From contig JAJEKV010000027.1 of the NCBI GenBank assembly GCA_021234155.1, positions 1,267,109 through 1,331,108 on the forward strand: 64,000 nt of DNA, written 5' to 3'. The notes below the pieces were generated by a model. It did not search any database and was not told where the DNA came from. It saw only the letters and a list, made by a program, of their open reading frames with translations. This document shows positions 1 to 12,100 of this stretch, piece by piece (the first letter of the stretch is position 1; each line of letters starts with the position of its first letter). A program made the position numbers and the translations under genes. The stretch is from Isoetes taiwanensis (lineage: Eukaryota > Streptophyta > Lycopodiopsida > Isoetales > Isoetaceae).

Positions 1-1080
1 CAGCAAATTAAATCTGAAGCTACTTTCCCAGCAGTACAACCCCCTTTGAATCCTCCACCACTGCCTGAGAGCTTGGACTCTCCAAGCCTGGAGGCCTTAA
101 CAATCCAACTTGAGGATATCACCTCCCAGCTCACATCAGAATGTGAGATACATCCGTGGTAATCGCCTTTGGGACAGTTTGATTCTCGTGTGTTGCTTAA
201 TGTTCAAAATCTTGTTCACGCAATCAATCCTATCTGATAGTTCTTTTCCAGCACCGGCGAACCCTCCACACATATTGCGCACATATGAGATGGTCCAGAC
301 TGAGGCGGCAGTGGAGCAGCATTCATGTGTGGATAGGGATGCCCCCCTATCTAAGGTAGCTCAAGACCATATGCAAGGGCCTGCATCAGATGACACAGCT
401 AACGCACATCATCCTAAACTTCAGGCGAGCGGTGATCGTCACCGAACCTCCCACGCCCGTGGGAGTTCCCAAACGTCTTGGGTCGATATGGATGTAGCGG
501 CTCACTTCTTTATCGACACCATGCACATTATGAGTCCAGCGCCTTCTTCCGGCAGAGACCGGTGCCCATCGGCCAGATCGACCTCGCCATCTATTGGTCC
601 ATTTTCGGCACCACAAGATAGGTATTGCGTTTTTTAAAGATGGTAGTCACCTCAAGGGAACACACTTTTCGGTTCAAGAGGATCTATCTCCAGTCCGCTT
701 AACTTCGGGCGATTTAGACGAGCTTTGCAAAGTTCGCGAGGCCAGGCTCCAGAAGAAATGGGCGATATATCGGGGAGGCTCGGCAATTATTCTTAACCAG
801 TGGCCTGCAAATCCTTGGTTGGGATATTCTGAGTTTCTCAGCGTGAATAGCCTTGATTTGGTTTGGGCGTTTGCCCACAGTATGTATATTGTGTAGTGAT
901 GGATCTTGCCCTCTTTTGTTCTGTGCTGGGGTCCAACCCTTTTTTGCTTGGTCTATTTTAGACTTCGATCCCCTGCTCTGTCGTCACATGTCCAATAGGA
1001 CGCTGCCTAGTGGTGTGACATTAAAATATTTATCTTTATCTTTACATAGTAGATATTGTTTCTGTTCCGCATAATTTCTC
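1..1080 (+). mobile_element. LINE-like fragment (ORF1-type protein remnant)
   Basis: Around 600-830 the + strand reads through a peptide with 'FFKDGSHLKG' followed by 'VQEDLSPVR'. This resembles the C-terminal part of ORF1-type proteins of non-LTR retrotransposons (hydrophobic-KD-x-LKGT ... EDLSP). The frame is broken on both sides and no full protein can be followed. The unit appears to end near 1065 in a short TTTATC/TTTATCTT-rich tail, a style of 3' end common in LINEs. The assignment to the LINE class is an inference from the peptide and the tail; it could also be a fragment of another retroelement. Confidence 0.45.
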
Positions 1081-1160
1081 CTCGGTTGCAAGTTACAAGG
1101 TTCTATCATAAAACCTACCAGCCTTGAGTTCTAGCAAGCAAATGCTTGAAGATAAGGCAT

Positions 1161-1280
1161 CAATATCATTATTCTTAACCATGGAGCCACGCTTCAAAAT
1201 TGTCCTATTAATTGCATGCTCAATATCATCATTCTTAGCCATGGAGCTACCTTTCAAAAGTGTCCTATTAATTCCAAGCT
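1161..1280. repeat. Two tandem copies of a 60-bp unit
   Basis: Copies begin at 1161 and 1221, each starting with CAATATCATYATTCTTARCC and sharing most positions. Both remain open in one + frame, but no protein family is recognisable. Confidence 0.7.
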
Positions 1281-1539
1281 CCTACAAAAATGAATTATTT
1301 TTAGAGCTTCCAACACAACTACAGTCCTCTTATTCTTGCCTTCTTTCAAAAATAACTTGAGTATGGTATTAAGATTAGTAGATGACTAAGCTCTTGTTAT
1401 GGCCTCAAATAGGCACTTTATCACAACCTCTTGATTCCCCAGATTGAGTAGAATTCAACAAAATAGAATGAATGAATGAATGATTTTTATCATCCACTAA
1501 GACCAATCGGCCTATGGGACCCAGAAGGAGCGCAACAAA

Positions 1540-1610
1540 CTTATTACTATCCGGGTTAAAAAACCCCCGCCCCAAAGGGTTTTCGAGGGAAAAACCGTGG
1601 CAGTAATAAG
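1540..1610 (-). repeat. Conserved 3'-UTR stem-loop module, copy 1
   Basis: Outer arms CTTATTACT (1540-1548) and AGTAATAAG (1602-1610) are perfect inverse complements. The inside holds the shared core (in sense orientation GGTTTTTCCCTCGAAAACCC, then a G-rich stretch and TTTTTTAA). Four related copies lie at 21,718-21,794, 47,655-47,717, 54,645-54,712 and 63,871-63,930. Confidence 0.75.
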
Positions 1611-1790
1611 AATGCTGTCAAACTGTACAAGTATACATCATCATGAAATAAATGTATATATAGATGTCAAGTGTGTGCCCGATGACATAGTTGATCTCGC
1701 GTGTCTATAACCTCTTGAAGGTATGATCTTAGCACCCGTACAGAAGCCGTGCTCAATGTCACATGTAGCGGCTGGCCAGGCCTGACCAAC

Positions 1791-3617
1791 TCAGCATAGC
1801 GCGTCCGATTGATCATATGCTGGGCAACTTTGAAGGGTATGAGATTCATCCTCAATGACTTCCATTTGGCAGCATTGACAGAGCCTGTCCTGGCGTGGCT
1901 CACCAATCCATCTGCCCATCTCAATTCGAAGATGGTGTGCCCCTGCGCGAATGAAGGCAATGAGTCTGCGCCTTTTCATATGCAAATGGGTACGCAGGTA
2001 GCATTGCGGGCCTCGTTCCAATGTGGGATTTATATGGCGCTGGTAGTGTGTTGTCTTGACCTGTTCAAGGGCACTGGCATCCCAAAGCTTACTGGGGAAC
2101 CAAACGTCAAGATATTGCCTCAAGCTATGGCGACCTGCCTCTGTTTGCACATATATGCACCTGTGCTCCTGCACATTCCATTTAGCCAACCATTGAGCTC
2201 TCTTTTCCCTCCAGCGGGCCTTGAGGCGTTGCGGCCCCATTGCCATGATATAAGCTAGGTTAGGGAGACGAGCATCGTCCACATTGACCACCTTCTGAAA
2301 ATAGACAATGTGGCGATCAAGGGCCGCCCTCTGAAGAGGCAAGAATCCCGTCTCCTATAGTAGAATTTGATATGGGACTGTGGACTTCACCCCTAGTGCT
2401 TGTACCACGAAGGCTTTCTGCACCTGTCCAAGTCATTCCAAGTAGCGAGGGATACTACTGGGTCCTATACTTCAACCCCGTGATAAAAGGACAAGGCTCC
2501 ACTAAGACCTTGAGCAATTGTGGGTGATGGGTCCAATCATACAACTCGCTCTATGACAATTGTTTTGCATTGCATATAGTGCCTTCCAGCCCGCCGTCAC
2601 TTGTAGCCATATGGATGTGTCCCAGTGCATAGTAGAAGGAAACTCCACTCCCAAATATTTGTATATGGATGCCACTTTCACATTCTGCCCTCGGTAACTG
2701 AAGGAGGGGATCCTTGACTGGCGTGAGGATGATATGAGAACCACCTTAGTCTTGGCTGTTGACGCGCCTTATCGGGCCGCTTGGCGGCGTAATGTGTCCA
2801 GGCGATGAAGATGTCATTGCATGTCCGCCGGTGTGTAAGTTAGAAGATCCACATCATCAGCATATAAACCGCATGATGATCCGGTGGAGAAGATGAGTCT
2901 TACGCCCCCCATTATCGGCAATCGGCTCTCCAATTGATCAATGTAAAGTCCAAACAATGTTGGGAAGAGATGGCATCCCTGACGAACCCCAATACTACTA
3001 CCAAATGGTTGGCTTGTCGGCTGCAACTGACCCGAGCATCTTTCATATAGCGCATTAATGCATTCTGCAAATCTATAGGAACCCCCAACTATCGCAATCT
3101 TGCCCATAGTTTTTCCCCGGAGGCACAAGTTGTCAAATGCCTTCGCAAAAATCCACGGCAACAACATAGATCCCCGGCAGGTCCTACTATCTTCAACCGA
3201 AGTTTATAACGCGAAGATGTGGTCAATGGTTGAGTCCGGGTCTCAATCCCCCCTAGGTGAGGGCCCGACGTCTGCCGCCTCTGTGTTCGAGAATCCCAAA
3301 GCGGCTTTGCAAACACCAACCGACTATGATTGTTCAAGAATTGGTGGCTTTATAGATGGGAACAACTCGCTATTGGTCCCTTTGCGGGGGAAGCCTTCCT
3401 ATAATGCCTTGTTGAACAAGGCGATCAGCACCGGTACTATGGACGGCCCTGCTGCCCACTTAAGCAATTCTGCCTGCATACCATCCAGGTCTGGCGCTTT
3501 CCCATTGGCAAGACGCTGTAAGCCTTGTTCCACGTCTGAATCTGTGATTTCCAGCACTGGGCCTTCTTGCAAGGGTAATGTTGCCTGTGCACCCTGAGGG
3601 TCATATAGCTGTTGCAA
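1791..3617 (-). pseudogene. LINE reverse transcriptase (decayed)
   Basis: Reading the minus strand, three segments in different frames make up the protein. At 3617-3399 is the N-terminal RT segment with 'GKAPDLDGMQAELLKWA'. At 3167-2814 is the RT core with FAKAFD, the 'IGVRQGCHLFPTLF' region and the catalytic 'YADDVDLL' box. At 2342-1791 is the C-terminal region ending in a zinc-knuckle-like cluster (CQCC ... H ... SCP). The enzyme family copies RNA into DNA at a nicked target. Frame changes between the three blocks show it is not translatable as one protein. The order and motifs make the family call firm. Confidence 0.85.
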
Positions 3618-3719
3618 GTATTGCCTCCACTGCTCGGAAGTGATATTCCCTGTGTGAAACTAGAGGAAAATGAAGTAGGAGAAATGTAATTCAGAGATAA
3701 GAATGCTCTCAACCAAGTC

Positions 3720-4200
3720 CGTGCTATGAGAAAATTGGCACTATGAACTTTTGCATTACAAGCCCAATAGAGAATAGCATCATCTGCACTGCAATGAAAT
3801 CAAGCCTATTTGAGAGAGCCCATACATAAGAACCGTGGCCATTCTACTTCGGTGCAAGAATAAGGGTTTAAACATGGAAGATATACTAGCTCTTACATTC
3901 TTCATACATGAAAGACATGCTCTTCAAATATCTATTAACTTCATTTTGGTTCCACGGGCTTGAAGGACTGCCAACCATAAAATCATTTCTGGATTCTCCT
4001 TTAAATCCAAAATAAACAATAGAAAGTGGAATTTTGCCTCAGGCACAATTAGGACCATAATGACAAATTCTTGTCATGCCCTACCTCGTTGTCTTCTAGC
4101 AGATGACTAATTTTGGATGGGTATATTGCTGCTTAATTGCAAACATCATGCCTCATATTTGTAGCTCTTTTGCTAATGTGACCTGTGATATAACCAAAAT
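3720..4200. other. Non-coding stretch
   Basis: AT-rich sequence between the LINE and the promoter-like block. I see no gene, RNA or terminal repeat in it. Confidence 0.5.
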
Positions 4201-4379
4201 CTAAAGCACCAAATCACTTGACAAAAGCTGGAGCCGGCTGCAAATTTGTTGGCAATCGAGACATGATCGAGAAAAAGACTTGAAATCGGTCCCGGTTCTC
4301 GCTTGGAGTCGTCTCAAAACACACCTACACGGAAATGAGATAGGGACAAGAGAAAGGGCTTTGTCCAAATAGGCAGGCG

Positions 4380-4610
4380 GGAAAAGGTATAGCTTCATCC
4401 AAAGGCTGTAGTACATGAAACATGAAACCGAGACGATGAATGTTTGAAAAAATAAAGAGAAATATGGCTAAGGGAAAAATAGAGATGAGAGAAAGTAGGT
4501 TGGAGAACGAATCAACAAGAGAAGAATGCAGACGAGCTGATGAAGATGAAAAGGAAAGAAATGGCATATATAAGCGAGAAAACCCTAACTACCAGAGGAG
4601 TCTAACTAAA
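4380..4610 (-). promoter_or_regulatory. Candidate plant promoter and leader, minus strand
   Basis: On the minus strand, a TTAGGGTTTT motif (reverse of a plant telo-box, AAAACCCTAA, near 4578-4588) is followed about 12 bases later by TTATATATG and then by a long pyrimidine-rich leader. That layout is typical of plant core promoters. A small open frame follows (4416-4201, 71 codons, no family recognised), after which the sequence runs into non-coding DNA and the LINE. It could be the orphaned 5' end of a gene or a chance arrangement. Confidence 0.3.
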
Positions 4611-4619
4611 GGTGGCAAT

Positions 4620-7600
4620 GGCTTTGAGAATTACATGATCTTTCAAGTTTTTTTACAAAATACCTGTCCACCTTTTAATGAAAGCAGCATCAGAAAACTA
4701 CAACTATTATAAAAAAATAACATGTGGACATATATATTAATTCCTACGTGTAGATAATTTTAATAAATTTCTACTTGTATACTTTTTACAAAAAAAAGCT
4801 ACATGTATAAAAGTTTGACAAAAAACTACACATAGTTTCTAACAAATTCAGACAAAAAAACACCGCATAATTTCTTTATGTTGTCGTTTTGCAAAAAAGA
4901 CACTGAAAAACAACACGTGGACCTAGATATCTAACATCCAAACATACGGCTTACGTTATGCTCTCAGTTAAAGCGTAGATGGTATATATTGTAAGCGTGA
5001 TTGGTGAATTAATTGTCATGCTAAGGCACTTAACAAACCTAGCATAAAATTTTGTGCTATTCGTAATAACATTTGCAACTTGGTCGATCCTTGTAATACA
5101 ATTATACTTATACCTGGCAATGTCAAGCACTGTTAGTAATATAGAACTATAACTTACAAATGCTAAACTAACACAACGGACGACAATTTGAGGATAGAGA
5201 ATACTCAATAACTATGATGAAAGAGATTTAGCAAATAACAATTGAGAAATATTATTTTTTATCATATTATTAAATGCCAAGCTATAAATGTAAATATATA
5301 AGTACCAACTTGTATATGAGATAGATGAATTTGTTAAAAATAATACGATAAACACAATCTTCTTAAGAGATTTTAAGTTTTTAAAAAAATACAAGTTATA
5401 AGCTCCACATACTATATATACAGACTACATGCAATAGTTAGAATACATGTGTTACAACTTTTATTTATATGTTTTAAAATTTTATTTTAAAAATATTTTA
5501 CAATAAGTTTCTATTCGAAAATAAAAATTTTATATACTTTTTATTTGACAATATTACATATCTTATAAATTTTAGTTTTTATAACTTTCATAATTGAAAA
5601 TATTTTTTAGTTTTCTAATTTATGACATGGTTGAATCAATTCAAGTCCTTAGCATGTTATAAATGGTGCTATAAAAAACTACCATCTGCCCTCAAAAAGG
5701 CAAGTTTAAAACTTACCCTTCAAAATTATGGTGAGAGTATCATTTAAATTTAACTTTTGGGCTGTGTTTTAAAAAGGAAATTCCCATTAATTACAAAACA
5801 ATAATCTTTTCCCACTCCCATGTTTTAGGAGTTAAACTCAAACCCTCCTAAACCCCAGACAATAGACAGAACTTTCAAGAAAAAAAATTATTTACTTAAT
5901 ATATTAGATGGACATATAGATACAGTAAGATATCACTTGAACGAGGCCAAGAAAAGATTTTCCAAGTGATAGACAAAGGGCAAATACCTCAAGCGATACT
6001 CATGAGAAATGTTTAACAAAAGTGAGAGAGACTTTTGATCAAGTGATATCCGATCAGACTGAAAGACATATTCCAGTAAGGCATTATCGGTCTAGAGATA
6101 TAATGACATTTAAAAGACAAAAGAAAATGGAAGATAGATGGAATTTATGATGGAATCATTGATGCACCACTTTCTTGGTTGAGTTCAATGCCAGTAAATG
6201 GTCCACATTCTCAAGAAACTACTTCAAGCTCTTCTGATAAAAGCACTAAACATGTCAAAGCAAGTGATTTTTGGACCATTTATATCTTATTTTGGGGGAG
6301 AATCGTATATGAAAAAGATGTTTGATCTATAAGACTATGATATGATTAAATAAAGAATAACTTAACTTTAAATTTATATTGATGAACTAAGATAGGAATC
6401 CATTGATAGGCGTAGACGTTATGATAGCATTAACCAACGTTGCATCAGAAATTAATGAAGAGATGGGGAGTGATTGTGCATATCATCAGACATATTTCTT
6501 CCTTTCTTTTTGTCATTGACAATCAATATCATGATATTGGACACGATGATCAAGCTTGTTAAATCATTTGTTCGATACAACACGTTGAAGCCATGTGACT
6601 GAATCACATTTTTGTGAATTCTTTGGATGTAATGCCTATCAAAGTTTGAGAATGCCCTTAACTGCAATCTTGATTTACATAGAACATGCAACTTTAAAAA
6701 ATATATAGCCTTCTGTATGGGAGATTTTATGGGAACATTGCAATGGATGTGCCAGCTATATAGAGGAAGTCATGGGTTAATTTGAATGTTATCGTATTAC
6801 TCTCGATGCATTTAACCATACAAAAAATGCCAGCATTGTTTCTAGGCATTCAAAAAAATAGCTAAGAAAGAAAGTGACGTTTAAATAAAAAATATCAGTC
6901 TTTCACTAGGACAGTTACTTCTATCAAAACAGTCAAAGTTTTTTATTTTTTTTATCTACCATGATCTTATATTAGTTTAAGAATTATATATATTATATAT
7001 AGATTATATATTATTATAGAAGTAATTAATATTTTATATAATATAATGTCAATTTTAAGCATTGACAATATGGCTACAATATGAACCAAGACAACAAGCA
7101 TTGAATGCTTCCAATTTTAAGAAAAAAAGCATTCAAGAAAAATAAAGTTTTCATTTGATAGAATGAGTTTAACAACAATAACTTCTCCATGTATGACAAA
7201 TAACATCTTTTGTAAGTGTTAAATATAATAACTATCTTTTAATATATAGGTAGTGAAAATTTCATATACGCAATTTATAAGAATGATAAATAATAATATC
7301 CTATAAAATAATTTTGAAAATAAAAATGTTATCGTGATAGAGGCCAATATTGAAAATTTGATAATGGTTTATAAAACAAAGAATGATAAACTAATATAAG
7401 CTCAATTTTTTATACAGACAAATCAAGTCTCGACAAAAAGCATATATTCTTTATGGTTTTACCAAACCATTGCTACTTTTTATTTTTTATTCTTTTGTAC
7501 AAGTTATAAATCTTATAATAGTTTATAAAAATTCTAAATAGTTTGAGAGGTGGTTTTTAAGCGTGCATTTCTAATATAATAAATTTGGATGATTTCATGT

Positions 7601-8255
7601 CCAAGTTGTTATTATCATTGATGTTTTTTAAATTCAATTATAAGATCGGGAGATATAACTACATTTCAAAAGTTAAAGAGATAGTAATCTTGGGTATTTA
7701 GCTTATTTGATTAAATGGCAAATCAACATAGCTAATTTCAATCCTTTTGGCTTATTCAATAATGGCCAATGTACCATCATGTATCCGTAGTGACATGTCA
7801 TGTATTTGTACATATAACATATAAATACGAGGAACGTCACTATTTGTTTCATGTGTTTGACATTGCATTTTGGTCATTCTGTTTCAATTGACCCATTTGC
7901 TCCTATTTAACCTCTGCCTTCTCTTTATTACCTTTTGTTCCATTGCTTTCTATATCTTATCCTCTATCTCAATTCTCCCTGTAGTCCCATTGGCTTCTAT
8001 ATCTTCATCCTTCTTTTCATAACTCCCTTTGAATGCAATGTTCTATGTTTTAGAGCCCCTCTTCGTGGCATCCATTTTATCCTTGTGCTTGCATCTTTCT
8101 TCTCCATTTATTCCATTATTCTTTGGTGCTCTTTGTTTCTATGGTTGGTTACCAGATATGCTTCATAGCTTTTGTCGTCTTCATCTTATGTAAATCGGCT
8201 CGTTCAGGTCTATACTCAGTCTACTTTGTCATTATTCGTTGAATTTGTCTACGAC
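4620..8255. other. AT-rich gene-free region
   Basis: More than 70% A+T in large parts, many homopolymer runs, and only short unrelated open frames. No conserved protein, RNA gene or clear terminal repeat seen. The last 400 bases (about 7,840-8,255) become pyrimidine-rich and appear to be continuous with the sequence after 20,464, from which they were split by the CACTA insertion. Confidence 0.55.
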
Positions 8256-8284
8256 CACTACAAGAGAATGGGGGGTATAGTGTC
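8256..8284 (+). repeat. Left terminal inverted repeat of the CACTA element
   Basis: Begins CACTACAAGAGAATGGGGGG and continues TATAGTGTC. It pairs with 20,436-20,464 with a single mismatch at base 12. Confidence 0.95.
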
Positions 8285-8552
8285 GAGCATAGTGGCAAAT
8301 TTTTTGACACTAGGTGAACCTACCATGTTCCCAAAATGGTCAAAATCTCGACACTATATTAGACGTCATCATTGGTCACTGGGGTGACCACCATTGAGTC
8401 AAGATTGTGACCAAAAAAATTCGACACTATTAGAGTTTCCGACAAGGTTGCAACTCGTATTGTGACAAATTAGCATCACCTATGATAGCAGTTTAGTGTC
8501 AAGAATATCAAGAAGCATTGTGTTGAGTTGTACCATGGTTTGTGACTAGCAT

Positions 8553-8850
8553 ATAGCAATGTTAAGTAATGATTTGTGACAAAACTACAAATACGTAGTG
8601 ACGAAGTTTTGAGTAATGACTTATATCCAAATTACACCAAGGCAAATTTGACTATCTTTGGGTTATAACTTCAGACAAAATTACAATAAGGTAGTGACGA
8701 GCTTTGGGTTACAACTTGTGACAAAATTACAACAAGGTAATAGCAAGCTTTAGGTTATAACTTGTGACAAAATTACAACAAGGTAATAGCAAGCTTTAGG
8801 TTATAACTTGTGACAAAATTACAACAAGGTAATAGCAAACTTAAAGAGAC
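8553..8850. repeat. Left subterminal array, about six units of about 47 bp
   Basis: Units contain AACTTGTGACAAAATTACAA followed by AAGGTAATAGCAAGCTT. The last three are nearly identical and the outer ones diverged. Subterminal arrays of this kind bind the TNPA-type protein in known CACTA elements; binding here is inferred. Confidence 0.8.
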
Positions 8851-9189
8851 ACCATTTGTGAAATAGTGTCAACTTATCAACGAAACTTTGTGAAAAATAG
8901 AATGCACCCTTCTCGAAATAGTGAAAATAACAATACTGAACACACAAATAAATCATTTCAAATGTGGATTGCACTTGTCTACATTGTTAATCTAATGCAA
9001 AGCAAGTTTCAATAATAAGAAAAAGACAAGTTTGATGGCTCGAAGAAAACAAAATAATCAATTGCATTATAGATATATAAGGATCATAAACAACAAAAAT
9101 GAGCATTGAGTTCATGCTTCGAAAAAAAAATTCAGCATTGAGCATTGAATTTTCCCAAAGTCTCAATAAACTACTTAAAGGTAATAAAA

Positions 9190-12100
9190 TTCAGATTCAA
9201 CCCTCTCGATTCTAGAGTCCATCTTCATTTCTTTTGCCTTCATCGTTGTCTTCCTCCTAATTAGTTCAAGGGAGAAATTAGCTTGAATTAAAAGAATTTC
9301 ATGTAATACAAACGCTTTGATAGCCCTTCATCCCTGTTCTTTATCAGGTTCTTTATCAGAGTCACTATCAATATAGCAAATATTCTGCATGTATAATATA
9401 TAAACATAAGATTAATTTAAATTCACACAAACCACGATTATTGAATGAAATACACTTACCCTGTTTGTAACTTCTTTCTCCTTCTTGGGTTTTATCTTAA
9501 AGATGACACCTGGGCTTGTCCCGTTAAGATAGTCCAAGGCTTTATGCTGCCATTGAAAAATAACTCACTTAGAACTAAAATAATTCTTGCTCAAACATGA
9601 ATATTTACAGCCACCAAAGTAAAATACCTACGAGCTCTTCTATAGCACTTACGATTCATAAGACAAAGAAACAAACCATTAAGATATTAATATTGCAAAT
9701 TGTATGTCCAATGTAATGTGCACAACAAGAAGTAAAGGGATAAACAATGCGCAAGAACCTAAAATAAGTGCAGGAATCAGAAACTATGTTGCAGCATTGT
9801 TAGTACAAGCTGCAACTCTTTTTTGTTCATGAGAAATTGCCACAAGTAGCAGAAAAAGCGAAGCTTAATAATTCTAGTAGCTAATTGCTTCACTGCTGCT
9901 TAATAGTACGTAGACCAGGATGCAAGGAAACATCAAATTCTATTCAACTTTGCTTGGATACTGTTCATTTGGAAAGGAGAAGTTGCTTGTGTATGTACAC
10001 ATGGTGAACGGGAGTTTGGACTCATGGCTGCTTAATGTAGCCTAATAGTAAATAAGGCTTATAAGAAAGTTATGTTCTTCAGCGTAAAGGGCTAAAGATT
10101 TCGCGCCGGTTACATTTGCATCAGCATTTGCTGCTTGGAGTTGTTGTGGCTGCTGCAGAAGCTACACTACACATGAGGAAGAGGAAAGAGGAAAGTTCAC
10201 TTTAAAAGGCAAAGTTGAGCAATGATCATGCCAACAACTATCACAAGTGAAAATAATAAATGTAATGCATGCAAGACACTGATTTCGAAAGAAAAAATCG
10301 AAAGTACACACCTTTTTTGGCACAAAGCCTTTTGCAATCATCTTCTTCCTCCATGCTTCATACCCGCCTTTTGCTATAATTTCTCAGAATAAATCCTCCG
10401 TGGGCATGGACCCCCAATCCTGAAACTGCATTGTATTTGAATTCACAAAAAGTTAAAGAAAAGCATTTGAAATTGTGCAAAGTGATTAAGCACTTACAAA
10501 CTTAGTTTTAATGGACATAATGCCTCCAGAGTTAAATTCATTGCGCCTTCTCTTGCGTTTTTGGTACAAAGATCTTTTTGCCGTTGATAATTCCTACCAC
10601 AAAGCTCGACAAACCTCTTCCAACTTTCATCGCCGACATGCATTGGTTTTGGTCTCGCTATTGTTTCGCGACATTCCTTCTCAAGATTTTCCCTATAGTT
10701 TTAAACAAAAAAAAAAAGAATTTTTACGGGTTCATTAAAGCATAAGAAGTGATATAATTTCTGACCTCCAGTGTTTCACCGCTTTTTCAAGAATTTCATG
10801 ACATCCATCTCGGATAGTCCATCGCCAAACTGCTCGTAGATGTACTTCAAGGTCCGCTGCAGATGACGTGGCTTTATTTCTTTAAAAAGTTTATCAACCT
10901 CCCTACAATACGTTTTCAAGGCATCCGATGCTTTTTGCTCAAATTCGCGTCCCGCATCATCCCTCAACAATTCCCCTTTATGAAAGCATACCTGCATTCA
11001 AACATGAATTGAGAACATATGTGCATATGCTGCACATATGCTGCAGTACAAGAGAAATCTAGTTTCATCAAAACATTTACTTCCTATATTCATATGGCCA
11101 TGTTCCAGATCAATCATTCACAATGATGCAGTTCAGAATGGAAATGATGCATAGCTTCAGCCTGGGTAATGAAATAAAACACAAGATATCGAAGTGCAAA
11201 CATGAAATAATGAAAAGAACATATAAAATGTTAAGGTGACAGTCAGGAATAACAGGGAAAAGAGGGTCCAGAACTAGATTAATGTATGAATAGCAAAATC
11301 GAAGTTGTCATTGGCTGTGGCAAAGAGAATTTTAACCTGCAGTCAATGGCGGCATTTTCTATGACATATCTGGTCAATTCTATATATAGATTCAGATCTT
11401 GTCGGTAGTGATCTTACTCATAGATGTACCACAGGGTGTATCATTGTCAAGTTAGAGTGATATTCTAGCTTGGGCATCTCTAAAAAGCTATCAGTGTGAG
11501 TTGAGCACGAATCTATCACCATAGGGCATGTGTCAAGTTAGGCAGTGATATTCTAGCATGGGCATCTGTAACCAGCAAACTGCGAGTTGAACACACGTAA
11601 ACATATCCTGATTATCTTTCACAAGGAAATAACGCTGGTTGTAAAGATCTTACCAAGAAAGTCCAAATAAAAGTGTGGCAGGAAGACGGTATTCTTTTGC
11701 CTCCAAGCTTGGCCCATAGCAAAGGCATCTAGTCATGGCCATTATTATTCCCTAGAGCTGCTGACATGTCCTTTCATAAAGTGGCAGAATCTCATCTTCT
11801 TTCCACTCCTATCTAGGCTCACTCAGTCCCATACCTCACCTTGCTTTCGTGTTCTTGGTATCATGGTTGAAGGCGAGGTTTGGGTGGACGTTTGGGAGAC
11901 TAGCAAGGGCAGCCTCGAGCTATTTCCAAAAACTTACCATTCGGGTAAATATCCAGTGAAGGAGAAGCTGATTTTCCAATGCCGACCTGGCATAGGGTGT
12001 TTCTATTAGGCTTTGTATCCTCTTCAGATCTTTCTTTCATTTCTAAATAATGATCCAAAGTATTCATGGTACCGAGCTCGTGGCTTGGGATGAAACTTAG

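Larger units (their letters stand above)
1466..3712 (-). mobile_element. 5'-truncated LINE retrotransposon, minus strand
   Basis: Minus-strand reverse-transcriptase pieces run from about 3,617 down to about 1,790. They are followed by a 3' untranslated region with a stem-loop at 1540-1610 and a GAAT/ATTC-repeat tail at about 1466-1482. The terminal segment 'TGGGTCCCATAGGCC' on the minus strand also occurs at 54,745-54,760 and at 63,835, so three or more members of one LINE family lie in this window. The 5' part (ORF1, endonuclease) is missing. The body has frameshifts, so the copy is dead. Confidence 0.85.

Noticed and set aside
1809-2258. 149-codon plus-strand frame
   Set aside because: Antisense of the LINE C-terminal region, which has a clear family match on the minus strand.
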